Counted from the first letter of the stretch, positions 53,715 to 61,591 are shown. The stretch is 64,000 nt of DNA from Streptomyces qinzhouensis (GCF_007856155.1 NZ_CP042266.1:6696001-6760000); one strand, 5' to 3'. Numbers and translations: made by a program. The notes: a model not told the origin generated them from the letters alone.

Positions 53715-54631
53715 ACGGCGGCCTCCGGCCGGACTGCGGGGCCCCCGGCGGGCGGGTCGAGGAAGAAGTGGGCGTACGGCACCGTCCAGACGGCCTCGTG
53801 GCCCAGCCGGTGGCCGGTGTAGCCGTCGTCGCCGTAGGTCGTGCCGTGGTCGGAGCAGACGACGGCGAAGCAGCGACGGCGGCTCGCGGCGGCCGCGAAG
53901 AGCCGGCCGATGTACCGGTCCACGTACTCCAGGGCGGCGGCGTGGGTGGCGCGGGAGTCGCCCGCCTCCCGGGTGGCGCCCGGCAGATGGAACCAATTGG
54001 GCTGGTGCAGCGACGGGACGTTGACGAAGAGGAAGAGCCGTTGCTCGTACGGGAGTCCGGCGACGATCTCCTCGACCCGCTCCACCTGGGAGGCGAAGGA
54101 GGTGGGTGAAGCCACCCCGAACTCCGGCTCCCAGTGGCTCTCCTGGAACAGGCCCGGCAGTACGGAGCCCAGCGGCCCCTGCCGGTTGAAGAAGCCGACC
54201 CCGCCCACGCACACCGTGCGGTACCCGGTGGCGGCCAGTCCCGACACCAGATCGGGGGTGTCGAAGACCCAGGTGCGGCCCGCGGTGGTCTCACTGCCCG
54301 CGAACCGGGCGGCGAAGAGCCGCGGATGCGGTCCGGGTGCTGCGGGGGTGGGCAGAAAACCGGCGAACATCGCCTGATGGGAGGCGTAGGTGAAGCTGCC
54401 GGGAGCATGCCGCCGCTGCCAGGTGCCGCCGGGCAGATGCCGGGCCAGGTTCGGGATACGCCCGGCCGCCGCCAGCTCCTCGGCGACGTCGTACCGCAGG
54501 GTGTCCAGGGTGACGAACAGCAGATCGTCCCGGCCGACGACCGCGTTCATGTCGGGGCCCCCGGATTCCTCCGGCTCCCGGGGGAGGCCGTCCTGCGGGC
54601 GGACCCCGGTGATGGTGTCAGACGTGGGCAC
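53711..54631 (-). CDS. STM4013/SEN3800-family alkaline-phosphatase-fold hydrolase
   Basis: A 306-residue protein of the alkaline phosphatase/sulfatase superfamily. LFVTLDTLRYDVA holds the first metal Asp, SFTYASHQAMFAG the Thr/Ser nucleophile region, and VCSDHGTTYGDDG the second metal-binding Asp-His. It lacks the Cys/Ser-X-Pro-X-Arg formylglycine motif of true sulfatases, so phosphoester or phosphonate chemistry is more probable. Start is uncertain: GTG 54631 has AGGGA six bases upstream inside the previous gene; ATG 54550 (MNAVVGRDD) would remove a variable 27-residue lead. No signal peptide, so it acts in the cytoplasm. Confidence 0.88.
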   Translation of the reverse strand: MPTSDTITGVRPQDGLPREPEESGGPDMNAVVGRDDLLFVTLDTLRYDVAEELAAAGRIPNLARHLPGGTWQRRHAPGSFTYASHQAMFAGFLPTPAAPGPHPRLFAARFAGSETTAGRTWVFDTPDLVSGLAATGYRTVCVGGVGFFNRQGPLGSVLPGLFQESHWEPEFGVASPTSFASQVERVEEIVAGLPYEQRLFLFVNVPSLHQPNWFHLPGATREAGDSRATHAAALEYVDRYIGRLFAAAASRRRCFAVVCSDHGTTYGDDGYTGHRLGHEAVWTVPYAHFFLDPPAGGPAVRPEAAV

Positions 54632-55865
54632 GATCGTTCCCTGCTCTCGGTGCGGTACTCGGTGGTTCGGTGTCCCGCGGTGCGGTGTGCGGCCGCGGAT
54701 CGGGCGGCACGGTGGGCGGCGGCGCGCCGGGGCCCGCCGTCCGTCGCCGGAGAGCGGCGAGCTGCGCCCCGTAGGTGTCGAGCCCGTCGGCGGGGCCGTC
54801 CGGCAGCCCCAGCAGACCCGGCAGCAGATCGCCGAAGGCGTTGACCTCCCCGACGGCGAACGTCCGCCAGCCGCGCAGCGGCAGAAGGTCGACGCCGACC
54901 CGCAGCGCCCCCGGGAAGCGGTCCGCGGCCCGCTCGCAGATCGCGAGCGCGTCCGCCCAGTCGCCGCCGGACCGGTCGATCGCCGCCCTGGCCGCGGCCA
55001 GATCGCCGCGGGCGCCGCCGAGGTGGAGATTGGTCATGGGGGAGCGGCTGGTGCGCAGTACGGCATGGGTGGCGCGGCCGTCCGTGACGACGATCCGCAG
55101 ATCGGCGCTCCGGCCGTTCTGGTGCGCCTTCGGCAGCCAGCGCTCGATATGGAGCCCGTCGGGGGCGAGGGCGTCCACGATCGCGGCGATCTCGGTCTCC
55201 CGCGTATAGCGCCGTACCCGCAGGGAGTTGAAGAGCCTGCCGCGGTCGTCGCGCTCGACGGACGTCGTCGCCCGCACCCGGCCGCCGCTCGCCGTCTCGA
55301 CGGCGAGCACCCCGGACGCCGACGAGCCGTGTGCGAGCTTGACGAATATCCGGTCCGGCCCGGCGCCGCGGGCCGACGTCCGGACATCGTCCCAGCCGCG
55401 GACGGGCGGGGCCTGGGCGCCCGAGGTCGGCGATTCGGGCACCGGTACACCCGCGTCCCGGAGCGCGCCGTGACAGAGCCGCTTGTCGAACAGGACGGCC
55501 AGCTGGTCCGGATCGTCCAGGGCGACGGCGCCGGCCGCCGTGACGGCGGCCGACACCTCGCGGACCGCGGCGACGAACCCCGTGTACCAGCGGCCGCTGC
55601 CCTCCACCCGGGTCGGCTCACCGCCGCCGCGCAGGATCGCGTCGGCGCCCGGGTCCTCGCCGGGGGACTCGATCCGCACCCACTCGCCGCGGCGGAACTC
55701 CGCCCGGCCGCTCAGGGCGTCCGCCCAGGGCACCACCCGTACCGGGGGCAGCCCGGCGGCCCGGGCCGCCTCCCGGAAGAGGGCGACCCGGCGGCCTTCC
55801 GGAGCGCCGACCAGGGCGATCCTGAGGTCCCGGGGCGGTACGGGCGCGGACGTCGTCACGGTCAT
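54618..55865 (-). CDS. STM4014-family ATP-grasp-like protein
   Basis: A 415-residue protein with ATP-grasp features: an N-terminal pre-grasp domain, FVKLAHGSSASGVLAVE (ATP-binding loop and Lys), SADLRIVVTDGRATHAVLR (central strand) and VGVDLLPLRGWRTFAVGEVN with the EVN metal-binding end. ATP-grasp enzymes join a carboxylate to an amine or thiol. The last ~45 residues are Pro/Thr-rich and disordered. The ATG at 55865 is four bases beyond the STM4015 stop. Its ligase chemistry with two radical SAM enzymes would fit peptide or cofactor maturation. Confidence 0.88.
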   Translation of the reverse strand: MTVTTSAPVPPRDLRIALVGAPEGRRVALFREAARAAGLPPVRVVPWADALSGRAEFRRGEWVRIESPGEDPGADAILRGGGEPTRVEGSGRWYTGFVAAVREVSAAVTAAGAVALDDPDQLAVLFDKRLCHGALRDAGVPVPESPTSGAQAPPVRGWDDVRTSARGAGPDRIFVKLAHGSSASGVLAVETASGGRVRATTSVERDDRGRLFNSLRVRRYTRETEIAAIVDALAPDGLHIERWLPKAHQNGRSADLRIVVTDGRATHAVLRTSRSPMTNLHLGGARGDLAAARAAIDRSGGDWADALAICERAADRFPGALRVGVDLLPLRGWRTFAVGEVNAFGDLLPGLLGLPDGPADGLDTYGAQLAALRRRTAGPGAPPPTVPPDPRPHTAPRDTEPPSTAPRAGNDRAHV

Positions 55866-55869
55866 GGCG

Positions 55870-56859
55870 TCATTCGCCCACGGAGACGTAGCGGCTGTCC
55901 CAGTCCCCGTCCTGGTCCCACTCCTCGTACTGGCTGTCGCTCAGGTCCAGCTCGACCCCTTCGGCCCCGAGGGTGGTCCGCAGCCGCTCCTCCATGGCCT
56001 CGGTCAGATAGTGGTGGGAGAGGTCGAGCTTCTTGAGATGGGTCAGCGGCTGCCCCTCCAGCAGAGCCTGGGCGCCCTCGTCGCTGAGGGTGCCCATGGA
56101 GAGGTCGAGGACCTCCAGCCGGGCGACCACGGGCGCGCTCGCGACCGCCCCGGCGATCCGGTCCTGCATATCGCTGTTGTGGAGCGCCAGATGGCGCAGT
56201 TTCGGCAGCCGGACGCCGGTCAGGAACGGCTCCAGGTCCTCGAGTGAGGCCGTCGCCCCGTACTCCGAAGTGCCCAGCCACAGGTCGAGGATCTCCAGCG
56301 CGGGGAAGTCGGACGCGGCGATGTCCCGTACCACCTCGGCGTCGAGTCCGCCGGTCTCGACGGACAGGGAGCGCAGCCGCTCGTGGCGGACCGGCTTCAG
56401 CTCGAGATCCTGGCCGCCCCGGACACCGAACTCCTCCAGCTGCGGGAAGGCCTCCAGCAGCGGGGAGACCGCGCCCTGGTTGATCCACGAGATCTCGCAC
56501 TCCTCGCCCGAGATATCGCCGAAGTACAGGGAACGCAGCGCCGGGAACCGGTCGGCGGCGTCGACCAGCGCCTTGACGATCGATTCGGGGGAGCTCTCGT
56601 AGGCCTCCGGCCAGACGCCGACGATGAACGCCCGGACCTCGGTGGTGTCCACCAGCGTCAGAAAGCGGGCGAACTCGTCCTCCCAGGGCCCCTCGCTGTC
56701 GTAGGCGTTCATCGCGATCCGCCAGGCCACCGCACCGGCGGCGGGCAGTTCGGCCTCGGTGTCCTTGCCTCTGCCCTTTCCTCGCTTGCTGTCCCCGCCC
56801 TCGTTCTCGGTGGGGAAGTCGAAGACGGGCAGGCCGGACAACTCCTGCAATTCGCTCAT
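55870..56859 (-). CDS. STM4015-family leucine-rich-repeat protein
   Basis: A 329-residue LRR-containing protein and first gene of the operon. The N-terminus (residues 1-45) has a Lys/Arg/Gly-rich stretch (SKRGKGRGKD) inside acidic sequence. From about 115 there are roughly six to eight LRR-like units (FPALRSLYFGDISG; FPALEILDLWLG; LPKLRHLALHNSD; VARLEVLDLSMG; LTHLKKLDLSHHYL). No signal peptide. The C-terminal tail is rich in Asp, Glu and Tyr (QYEEWDQDGDWDSRY). LRR proteins are docking surfaces, so it may be the scaffold or the substrate carrier of the set. ATG 56859 has TGGAG seven bases upstream; the frame upstream is non-coding. Confidence 0.88.
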   Translation of the reverse strand: MSELQELSGLPVFDFPTENEGGDSKRGKGRGKDTEAELPAAGAVAWRIAMNAYDSEGPWEDEFARFLTLVDTTEVRAFIVGVWPEAYESSPESIVKALVDAADRFPALRSLYFGDISGEECEISWINQGAVSPLLEAFPQLEEFGVRGGQDLELKPVRHERLRSLSVETGGLDAEVVRDIAASDFPALEILDLWLGTSEYGATASLEDLEPFLTGVRLPKLRHLALHNSDMQDRIAGAVASAPVVARLEVLDLSMGTLSDEGAQALLEGQPLTHLKKLDLSHHYLTEAMEERLRTTLGAEGVELDLSDSQYEEWDQDGDWDSRYVSVGE

Positions 56860-56915
56860 GGCGGAACTCCAGATACCGAGGGTGGTCGATCGACTGATCG
56901 GTTCGATGGGCAGAA

Positions 56916-56938
56916 GTTGTACCAAGCGCCACTGACAA
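56916..56938 (-). promoter_or_regulatory. PafBC-type promoter of the STM4011-STM4015 operon
   Basis: Minus strand reads TTGTCAGTG (56938-56930), eight bases, TACAAC (56921-56916). This matches the RecA-NDp pattern TTGTCRGTG-N8-TANNNT except for the last base. The start codon is about 50 nt downstream of the expected initiation site. Confidence 0.65.
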
Positions 56939-57047
56939 CCACCGCCCCCGGGGTCCCCGGCACCCGCCGGGCGTCGGGCGGTTCGGCCCGGGCGCCCCCG
57001 TTTCACGACCCCGCCCGCACCTGCCCGGGCCTGCGGAGCTAATGTAC

Positions 57048-57059
57048 TGAACGCGTTCA
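57048..57059. promoter_or_regulatory. TGAACGCGTTCA palindrome
   Basis: Perfect 12-bp palindrome 33 bp before the lipoprotein start, next to a TAATGT that could be a -10. A TetR/GntR-type operator is possible. Confidence 0.4.
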
Positions 57060-57092
57060 AAAATTGGCGTTGGCGGTCAGGGGGTAACGGGG

Positions 57093-57575
57093 ATGAGAAG
57101 AAGAGCCGTCCGAGCGGCGGCGCTGGCGGCACTGCTGGCCCTGGCGTCCGTCGGCTGTGACTGGGGCATCGACTCCGCGCCGATCGACGCCCGGGGTCTC
57201 ACCGGCGACTGGGCGAACGAGGCGGGCGCCCGCTTCGCCTTCCGGGCCGATGGCACGGCCGCCGGAACCGGACTCCACAGCAGCCTGCCACCGAAAACCG
57301 CCTGCCCCGACATCTTGAGCGGGACCTGGGAGTTCATGGGCATAGAGGTCCGCGAGGGCGAGGAACCGCCGCAGAATCCCGACGGCTCCCTGGCCATGGG
57401 CGACACCATCGACTTCGTTGAGCCCGATGCCGGGTCCGCCTGCTCGGTGTTTCTGAGTGCGGGACGGGACGAGCGGGGCTTCGGGCTCTGCCTGACCGAG
57501 GACCCCGAAATCTCCTGCACCGACCGTGAACTCCTCCGTCGAACGGATGGCGCCGAGCCCGAGTCCCCCCGGTAA
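57093..57575 (+). CDS. Small secreted lipoprotein, function unknown
   Basis: A 160-residue protein. [20 protein letters not shown] is a lipoprotein signal peptide and C22 in SVGC the lipidated Cys. The mature part begins with a GLTGDWANEAGARFAFRADG stretch that reads like a small beta-barrel domain similar to others in Streptomyces lipoproteins, with two more Cys pairs (CPDI; CSV, CLTE, CTDR) suited to disulfides. No family is recognised. It is between the divergent operons and has its own promoter region. Confidence 0.75.
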   Translation: MRRRAVRAAALAALLALASVGCDWGIDSAPIDARGLTGDWANEAGARFAFRADGTAAGTGLHSSLPPKTACPDILSGTWEFMGIEVREGEEPPQNPDGSLAMGDTIDFVEPDAGSACSVFLSAGRDERGFGLCLTEDPEISCTDRELLRRTDGAEPESPR

Positions 57576-57605
57576 AAGGGCAGTTCGGAGCGGTGCCGGG
57601 GGTCG

Positions 57606-57628
57606 TTGTCAGACCCTCCCCTTAGCGT
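57606..57628 (+). promoter_or_regulatory. PafBC-type promoter of the small protein-DUF6745 pair
   Basis: TTGTCAGAC (57606-57614), eight bases, TAGCGT (57623-57628). It has the same layout as the promoter of the STM operon on the other strand 0.7 kb away. The coding start is 46 nt downstream of the TAGCGT. Confidence 0.65.
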
Positions 57629-57674
57629 CGTCACCAGTTCGGCGCACTCGGCGCCGAGCGTCGAGGGGAGAGCT

Positions 57675-58001
57675 ATGTACCGCCAGGGAGACGTGCTGAT
57701 CGTGCCCGTCGCCGAAGAGAGCGTTCCGTCTCATATCGCCGACGCTCCGGACGAATCGCGCGATCCGCGGGGCCGGTTGGTGCTGGCGCTGGGAGAGGTC
57801 ACCGGTCACGCCCACGCCGTGCTCGGCGCCGGGCGCCTGGTGCGGGAGCCGGGCCCCTTCGGGCCCCTGGTGCTGCATCTGCCCAAGGGCGGGAAGGTCG
57901 TGCACGAGGAGCACGCGGCCATCGACCTGCCCCGCGGCTGGTACCGGGTCGTGCGGCAGCGCGAGTATCTGCCGGGCGCGGTCCGCATAGTCGCCGACTG
58001 A
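57675..58001 (+). CDS. Small conserved protein with RQGDVLI motif, function unknown
   Basis: A 108-residue protein beginning MYRQGDVLIVPVAEESVPSH, with LALGEVTGHAHAVLGAG and HLPKGGKVVHEEHAAIDLP later. Those last two His-rich segments look like metal or nucleotide-binding loops in a beta-rich fold. Similar short proteins occur in many bacteria next to DUF6745 proteins, so the pair probably works together; no function is known to me. ATG 57675 has GAGGGGAG four bases upstream. Confidence 0.75.
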   Translation: MYRQGDVLIVPVAEESVPSHIADAPDESRDPRGRLVLALGEVTGHAHAVLGAGRLVREPGPFGPLVLHLPKGGKVVHEEHAAIDLPRGWYRVVRQREYLPGAVRIVAD

Positions 58002-58142
58002 CCGCACACCCCCGCGCTCCCCGGGAGCGCGGCCGCGATACGGCGAGCGGTCCCGCCGGTTCCGGACCGAGACAGCAGCACAGCACAGCGGTACGACGAC
58101 GAGCCCGGGCCGGCACCGGGGGACAAGGGGACGGGGAGTCCG

Positions 58143-59324
58143 ATGCAGAAGCTCGCCGAGGTCGAGGACATCCAGCACAGCGAGAGCGCTGGGAACGCAG
58201 GAAACGCAGGAAACGCAGAGAACGCAGAGAACGCAGGAATCACCGGGGACCACGGGAACGGCGACGGCACCGCAGGCACCGACACCACCGCCGGATGGCG
58301 GGCCGTGGCGGCGGCCACCGGCCCGGCGGACCGGGCCGCAGCCGAGGAGGGCCTCCGGCTGGCCTACCGCGGCGCCGGACTGCCCGAGCCGGAGAGGATC
58401 GTCTGGGCGGGCTCGCCGCTGGAGGCGGTCGGCATCGTCCGGGCCCTCGGGGACGAGAAGGGCAGCTCCGTCCGCGACCAGGTGCGCACCCGCCCGTGGG
58501 CCGACGAGCGGCGGAGGGTCCATGACGCGCTGGGCCCCGGCGGCTGGACGGAGCTGTGGAGCAACACCGGTGCCCGGCTCTGGGACACCACCCGGTCCCT
58601 CGCCGACCGGATCCGCGCCGGGATCCTGGACCGGCTGGCCGAGGCCGCCGGGATCGACCCCTCGTCCGACGACGGACTGGAGGACCGGCTGGCCCTGGAG
58701 ACCGAGACCCGCCAGGTTCTCCTCGACGCGGTGCTCGGCCAGCACGACGCCGCCTGGCTCGCCGCCTTCGACGGGCGGAGCGAGCGGCTCGAAGGACTGG
58801 CCCGGATCGCGGCCGCCGCGGGCTGGTGGTGGCCGTACGAGAAGACCGTGGTGATCTGCGAGCGCCCCGTCGAACTCCACCGTGACGAAGCCGGACGCCT
58901 CGACCACGGCGCCGGACCGGCGCTGCGGTTCCCCGACGGATTCGCCCTCTACGCCTGGCGCGGCATGCCGGTGCCCGCCGCCTTCCTCGACGAGCTGCCG
59001 TCCATCGACCCCGCGCGCATACAGCGCGAGGAGAACGCCGAACTGCGCCGCGTGATGCTGGAGTTCTACGGCTATGACCGCTATCTCGCCGAATCCGGCG
59101 CCCGGCCCGTGCACAAGGACGAGGCCGGCACGCTCTGGCGGATCCGGATGGACGGCGACGAGGACGTCGTGATGGTCGAGGTGATCAACTCCACGCCGGA
59201 GCCGGACGGTACGTACCGCACGTACTGGCTGCGGGTGCCCCCGACGACCGGCACGGCGAAGGAGGGCGTGGCCTGGACCTTCGGTCTGGACGAGGGGACG
59301 TACGCGCCGCTGCGCCAGACCTGA
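58143..59324 (+). CDS. DUF6745-domain protein
   Basis: A 393-residue soluble protein of the DUF6745 type. Residues about 1-45 are variable, with a run of Gly-Asn-Ala/Glu-Asn-Ala units from a 9-bp DNA repeat. Residues about 200-393 contain WWWPYEKTVVICERP, HGAGPALRFPDGFALYAWRG and VMLEFYGYDRYLAESGARPV, conserved in the family. The ATG at 58143 follows GGGGAG and is 142 bp after the small RQGDVLI protein, probably one transcript with a PafBC-type promoter. Function unknown. Confidence 0.8.
   Translation: MQKLAEVEDIQHSESAGNAGNAGNAENAENAGITGDHGNGDGTAGTDTTAGWRAVAAATGPADRAAAEEGLRLAYRGAGLPEPERIVWAGSPLEAVGIVRALGDEKGSSVRDQVRTRPWADERRRVHDALGPGGWTELWSNTGARLWDTTRSLADRIRAGILDRLAEAAGIDPSSDDGLEDRLALETETRQVLLDAVLGQHDAAWLAAFDGRSERLEGLARIAAAAGWWWPYEKTVVICERPVELHRDEAGRLDHGAGPALRFPDGFALYAWRGMPVPAAFLDELPSIDPARIQREENAELRRVMLEFYGYDRYLAESGARPVHKDEAGTLWRIRMDGDEDVVMVEVINSTPEPDGTYRTYWLRVPPTTGTAKEGVAWTFGLDEGTYAPLRQT
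58194..58238 (+). repeat. Five 9-bp tandem repeats inside the DUF6745 gene
   Basis: AACGCAG plus two variable purines, five copies in frame, coding Asn-Ala-Gly/Glu. It should vary in copy number without breaking the frame. Confidence 0.8.
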
Positions 59325-59358
59325 GGTACGGCGGGGCCGCGGGGAACCGGCGCGCGGC

Positions 59359-59374
59359 CCGTCCCGCGGGACGG
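59359..59374. terminator. Palindrome between convergent genes
   Basis: CCGTCCCGCGGGACGG, a perfect 16-bp palindrome in the 76-bp gap between the DUF6745 and TetR genes. Confidence 0.35.
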
Positions 59375-59400
59375 TATCCGGGGCGGGCCACCGGAACCTG

Positions 59401-60033
59401 CTATCCCGCGGAGTGCCGCTGGATACGGTGCCGTACGGCACGCCGGCCCAGTGGTCCCAGCCCGTCGAGTACGGCGGCCAGTTCCGCCAGCCGCTCCAGC
59501 GCGTCGAGGGCCCGCTCCGCCCCCTCCGGATCGACGCCCTCGTACAGCTCCAGACCGACGAAGGAGGCCGAGACGGCCCGGGCGAGCCCCGCGGGGTCGG
59601 CGAACTCGCCCAGCGGAGTGCCCGCCAGCACCCGTACGAGCACGGTCTCGATCTCGGTGATCCACAGCTCCAGACCGGCCGCGGTCGCGGGCCCGAGCCG
59701 GGGCTGGGTCTGGGCCCCCGCGAGCAACTGGGCCAGCGCCGCGACGCTGCCGTTGGCCCGCTCCTCCTGGTGCATCTCCCGCCCGAAGGCGAGGAGTTCG
59801 GCGAGCGTCGAGACCTCCGCGAGCCGCTCGCGGTGGCGTTCGACGCGCTGCCGGGCGCCGTGCCGGCAGGACTCGGCCAGCAGTTCGTCCACCGACCCGA
59901 AGTGATAGAAGACCAGTGCCTGATTGACCCCCGCCGTGGTGGCGATCGCCCGGGCCGACGCCTTGGCGATGCCCTGCTCCCGTACCGTGCGCAGCGCCCC
60001 CTCCAGCAGCTTCAGCCTGGTCTCCTGGCTCAC
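59401..60033 (-). CDS. TetR-family regulator (autoregulatory candidate)
   Basis: A 210-residue TetR protein. Residues about 8-55 form the helix-turn-helix (ALRTVREQGIAKASARAIA then TTAGVNQALVFYHFGSVDEL). GTG 60033 overlaps the DUF4166 stop (GTGA) and has GAGGAG eight bases upstream. It is the last gene of a three-gene minus-strand operon whose front carries two TTGAGC-N4-GCTCAA operators, the natural targets for this protein. The ligand-binding half gives no clue to the inducer. Confidence 0.9.
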   Translation of the reverse strand: MSQETRLKLLEGALRTVREQGIAKASARAIATTAGVNQALVFYHFGSVDELLAESCRHGARQRVERHRERLAEVSTLAELLAFGREMHQEERANGSVAALAQLLAGAQTQPRLGPATAAGLELWITEIETVLVRVLAGTPLGEFADPAGLARAVSASFVGLELYEGVDPEGAERALDALERLAELAAVLDGLGPLGRRAVRHRIQRHSAG

Positions 60034-60737
60034 GCCCGTATCTCCTCGCGTACCGGGCGCAGCCCGGCGCGCACCCCGCACGAGCGTACGTCGTGGTACG
60101 CGGCGGTGAACGTTCCCTCGTACCCGAACAGCGGCCCGAAGCGCCGGTTGGTCACCCGGACCCGGATCCGGAACCGTCCCGTGGTCTCGTCGTATGCCTC
60201 ACGGACCTCGGCGTCCCCGCCGATCAGCGCCGGTACGCGGACGTCGACCGGCCCCTCGCGGAAGCGGTGGATCCCCGAGCGGATCAGCAGCGAACCGTCC
60301 GGTTCGGCAGTGGGGCGGAGTTCGCTGGCGAGGTGCTGATGAGTGCCCAGATAGTCGAGGATCCGGTCGCCGCGCGGGTCGAGGACCATCGTCGCGTCGA
60401 ACCGCCGAGGGCCGCCGGGGAAGGCGAAGGTACGGACGAAGGTGACGGTCTCCCGTCCGAAGGAGTCCCGGTACGGCACGTTCTCAATGGTGAAGGGAAT
60501 CGCCCGGCCGGTGCGGGGCACGAGGACGTTGCGGGTGGCGCCGAGGGCGAAGAAAGGCTTCAGGAAGGGGGCGACCAGGGGCGATCCGCCGTGCCAGATC
60601 CGGTCCATCACTCCCCGGCCCGTGCAGGCCTCCCCGCTGTCGAGCCCGACGGAGAACCGGCGCCGCAACTGGGGGTGCAGTCGTTCGAACGCGTCGCCCA
60701 TGACAGTACGGAAGAGGGAGGCGGGTGCGCTGGTCAT
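60030..60737 (-). CDS. DUF4166-domain protein
   Basis: A 235-residue soluble protein of the DUF4166 type (MGDAFERLHPQLRRRFSVGL at the front, ENVPYRDSFGRETVTFVRTF in the middle, FGYEGTFTAAYH near the end). DUF4166 often occurs fused to or beside saccharopine-dehydrogenase-like or cyclase-like proteins and may bind a lipid. No catalytic residues are recognisable. The ATG at 60737 lies inside the end of the preceding frame. It overlaps the TetR gene by 4 bp. Confidence 0.8.
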   Translation of the reverse strand: MTSAPASLFRTVMGDAFERLHPQLRRRFSVGLDSGEACTGRGVMDRIWHGGSPLVAPFLKPFFALGATRNVLVPRTGRAIPFTIENVPYRDSFGRETVTFVRTFAFPGGPRRFDATMVLDPRGDRILDYLGTHQHLASELRPTAEPDGSLLIRSGIHRFREGPVDVRVPALIGGDAEVREAYDETTGRFRIRVRVTNRRFGPLFGYEGTFTAAYHDVRSCGVRAGLRPVREEIRA

Positions 60738-61428
60738 CGGCGTTCTCCAAGGCGGTGAGCAGGGCCGGCGTACGGGTCGGCGAGGGTGGTGTGCGCAGAC
60801 AGCGGCGGGCCGCCGGGGTGCCGGGAGCCGGCGGCAGCAGCAGTACGGCGGCGACCGCGGCCGGTACCGCGACGGGCCCCGCGACCAGGGCCGTGACCAC
60901 GACGGCCAGCAGCCGGCCGAGCACCTCGGCGACCGCCCGCAGCAGGGCTCGCTCGGGGCTGATGCCCCGTTCGCACCAGAGCCTGAGCCGGTCGAAGGAC
61001 CATGCGGTGGCCCAGCCCATCAGCGGCCGGAACAGCAGACGGTCCGCGACCCTGCCGAACGGCCCCCAGCGGGGCCGGTAGTCGTAGCCGGTGAGGAAGC
61101 GGATGCCGTCGGGAGTGGGCACATAGCGCCAGTAGCCGCTGCCCCGCCGGATCAGCGAGAGCGGATGCGGTGAAGCGAAACGCAGCGCCGACACCCGCCC
61201 GCCGTCCGGCCGGTGCCGCTCACCGGCGCTGATCCCGGTCCCGGCCACGGTGAGGAACGGCAGCACCCGGGTCGCGTACCGGAACCGCCGGGCCTCGTTC
61301 GCGATCTGCGGCAGATAGTCGATCTCGGTGAAGCGCGCATCCCACCGGCGGTGCAGGGCCGGTTCCTGAGTGCGGTCCCACAGGGTGTTCATATCGGTGC
61401 GGATGAGCGTCTCGATATAGAGGCCCAT
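60484..61428 (-). CDS. SRPBCC-like protein with C-terminal membrane helix and probable stop loss
   Basis: A 314-codon frame. Residues 1-165 look like a START/SRPBCC-type ligand-binding domain (MGLYIETLIRTDMNTLWDRT, then RWDARFTEIDYLP, then TPDGIRFLTGYDYRPRWGP). Residues about 180-205 are a hydrophobic helix (LLAVVVTALVAGPVAVPAAV). After LLTALENADDQ the frame runs 250 bp over the DUF4166 gene as Arg/Pro-rich sequence, so the natural end is probably near 60735, where a +1 frame TGA sits in an ATGA overlap. ATG 61428 has AAGGGGG upstream. First gene of the TetR operon. Confidence 0.6.
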   Translation of the reverse strand: MGLYIETLIRTDMNTLWDRTQEPALHRRWDARFTEIDYLPQIANEARRFRYATRVLPFLTVAGTGISAGERHRPDGGRVSALRFASPHPLSLIRRGSGYWRYVPTPDGIRFLTGYDYRPRWGPFGRVADRLLFRPLMGWATAWSFDRLRLWCERGISPERALLRAVAEVLGRLLAVVVTALVAGPVAVPAAVAAVLLLPPAPGTPAARRCLRTPPSPTRTPALLTALENADDQRTRLPLPYCHGRRVRTTAPPVAAPVLRRARQRGGLHGPGSDGPDLARRIAPGRPLPEAFLRPRRHPQRPRAPHRPGDSLHH

Positions 61429-61454
61429 GGCCGTTCCCCCTTGTCACGGCGAGT

Positions 61455-61503
61455 TTGAGCGACTGCTCAAAAGGACCGTACCGAGTTTTGAGCAGTCGCT
61501 CAA
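61455..61503 (-). promoter_or_regulatory. Double TTGAGC-N4-GCTCAA operator
   Basis: TTGAGCGACTGCTCAA (61455-61470) and TTGAGCAGTCGCTCAA (61488-61503) are inverted copies of each other with extra AAAA/TTTT inside, making 18-bp perfect arms, 33 bp centre to centre (about three turns). They start 26 bp before the SRPBCC gene, so they overlap its promoter. Two TetR dimers should bind here. Confidence 0.8.
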
Positions 61504-61591
61504 GCGGAGGCGTGCGGCGGACGTTGGAGATATGTCGTGCCCATGACAATTCCTTTGCTGGCTCCGGTACCGGACGAACGCGGGTTCTCCG

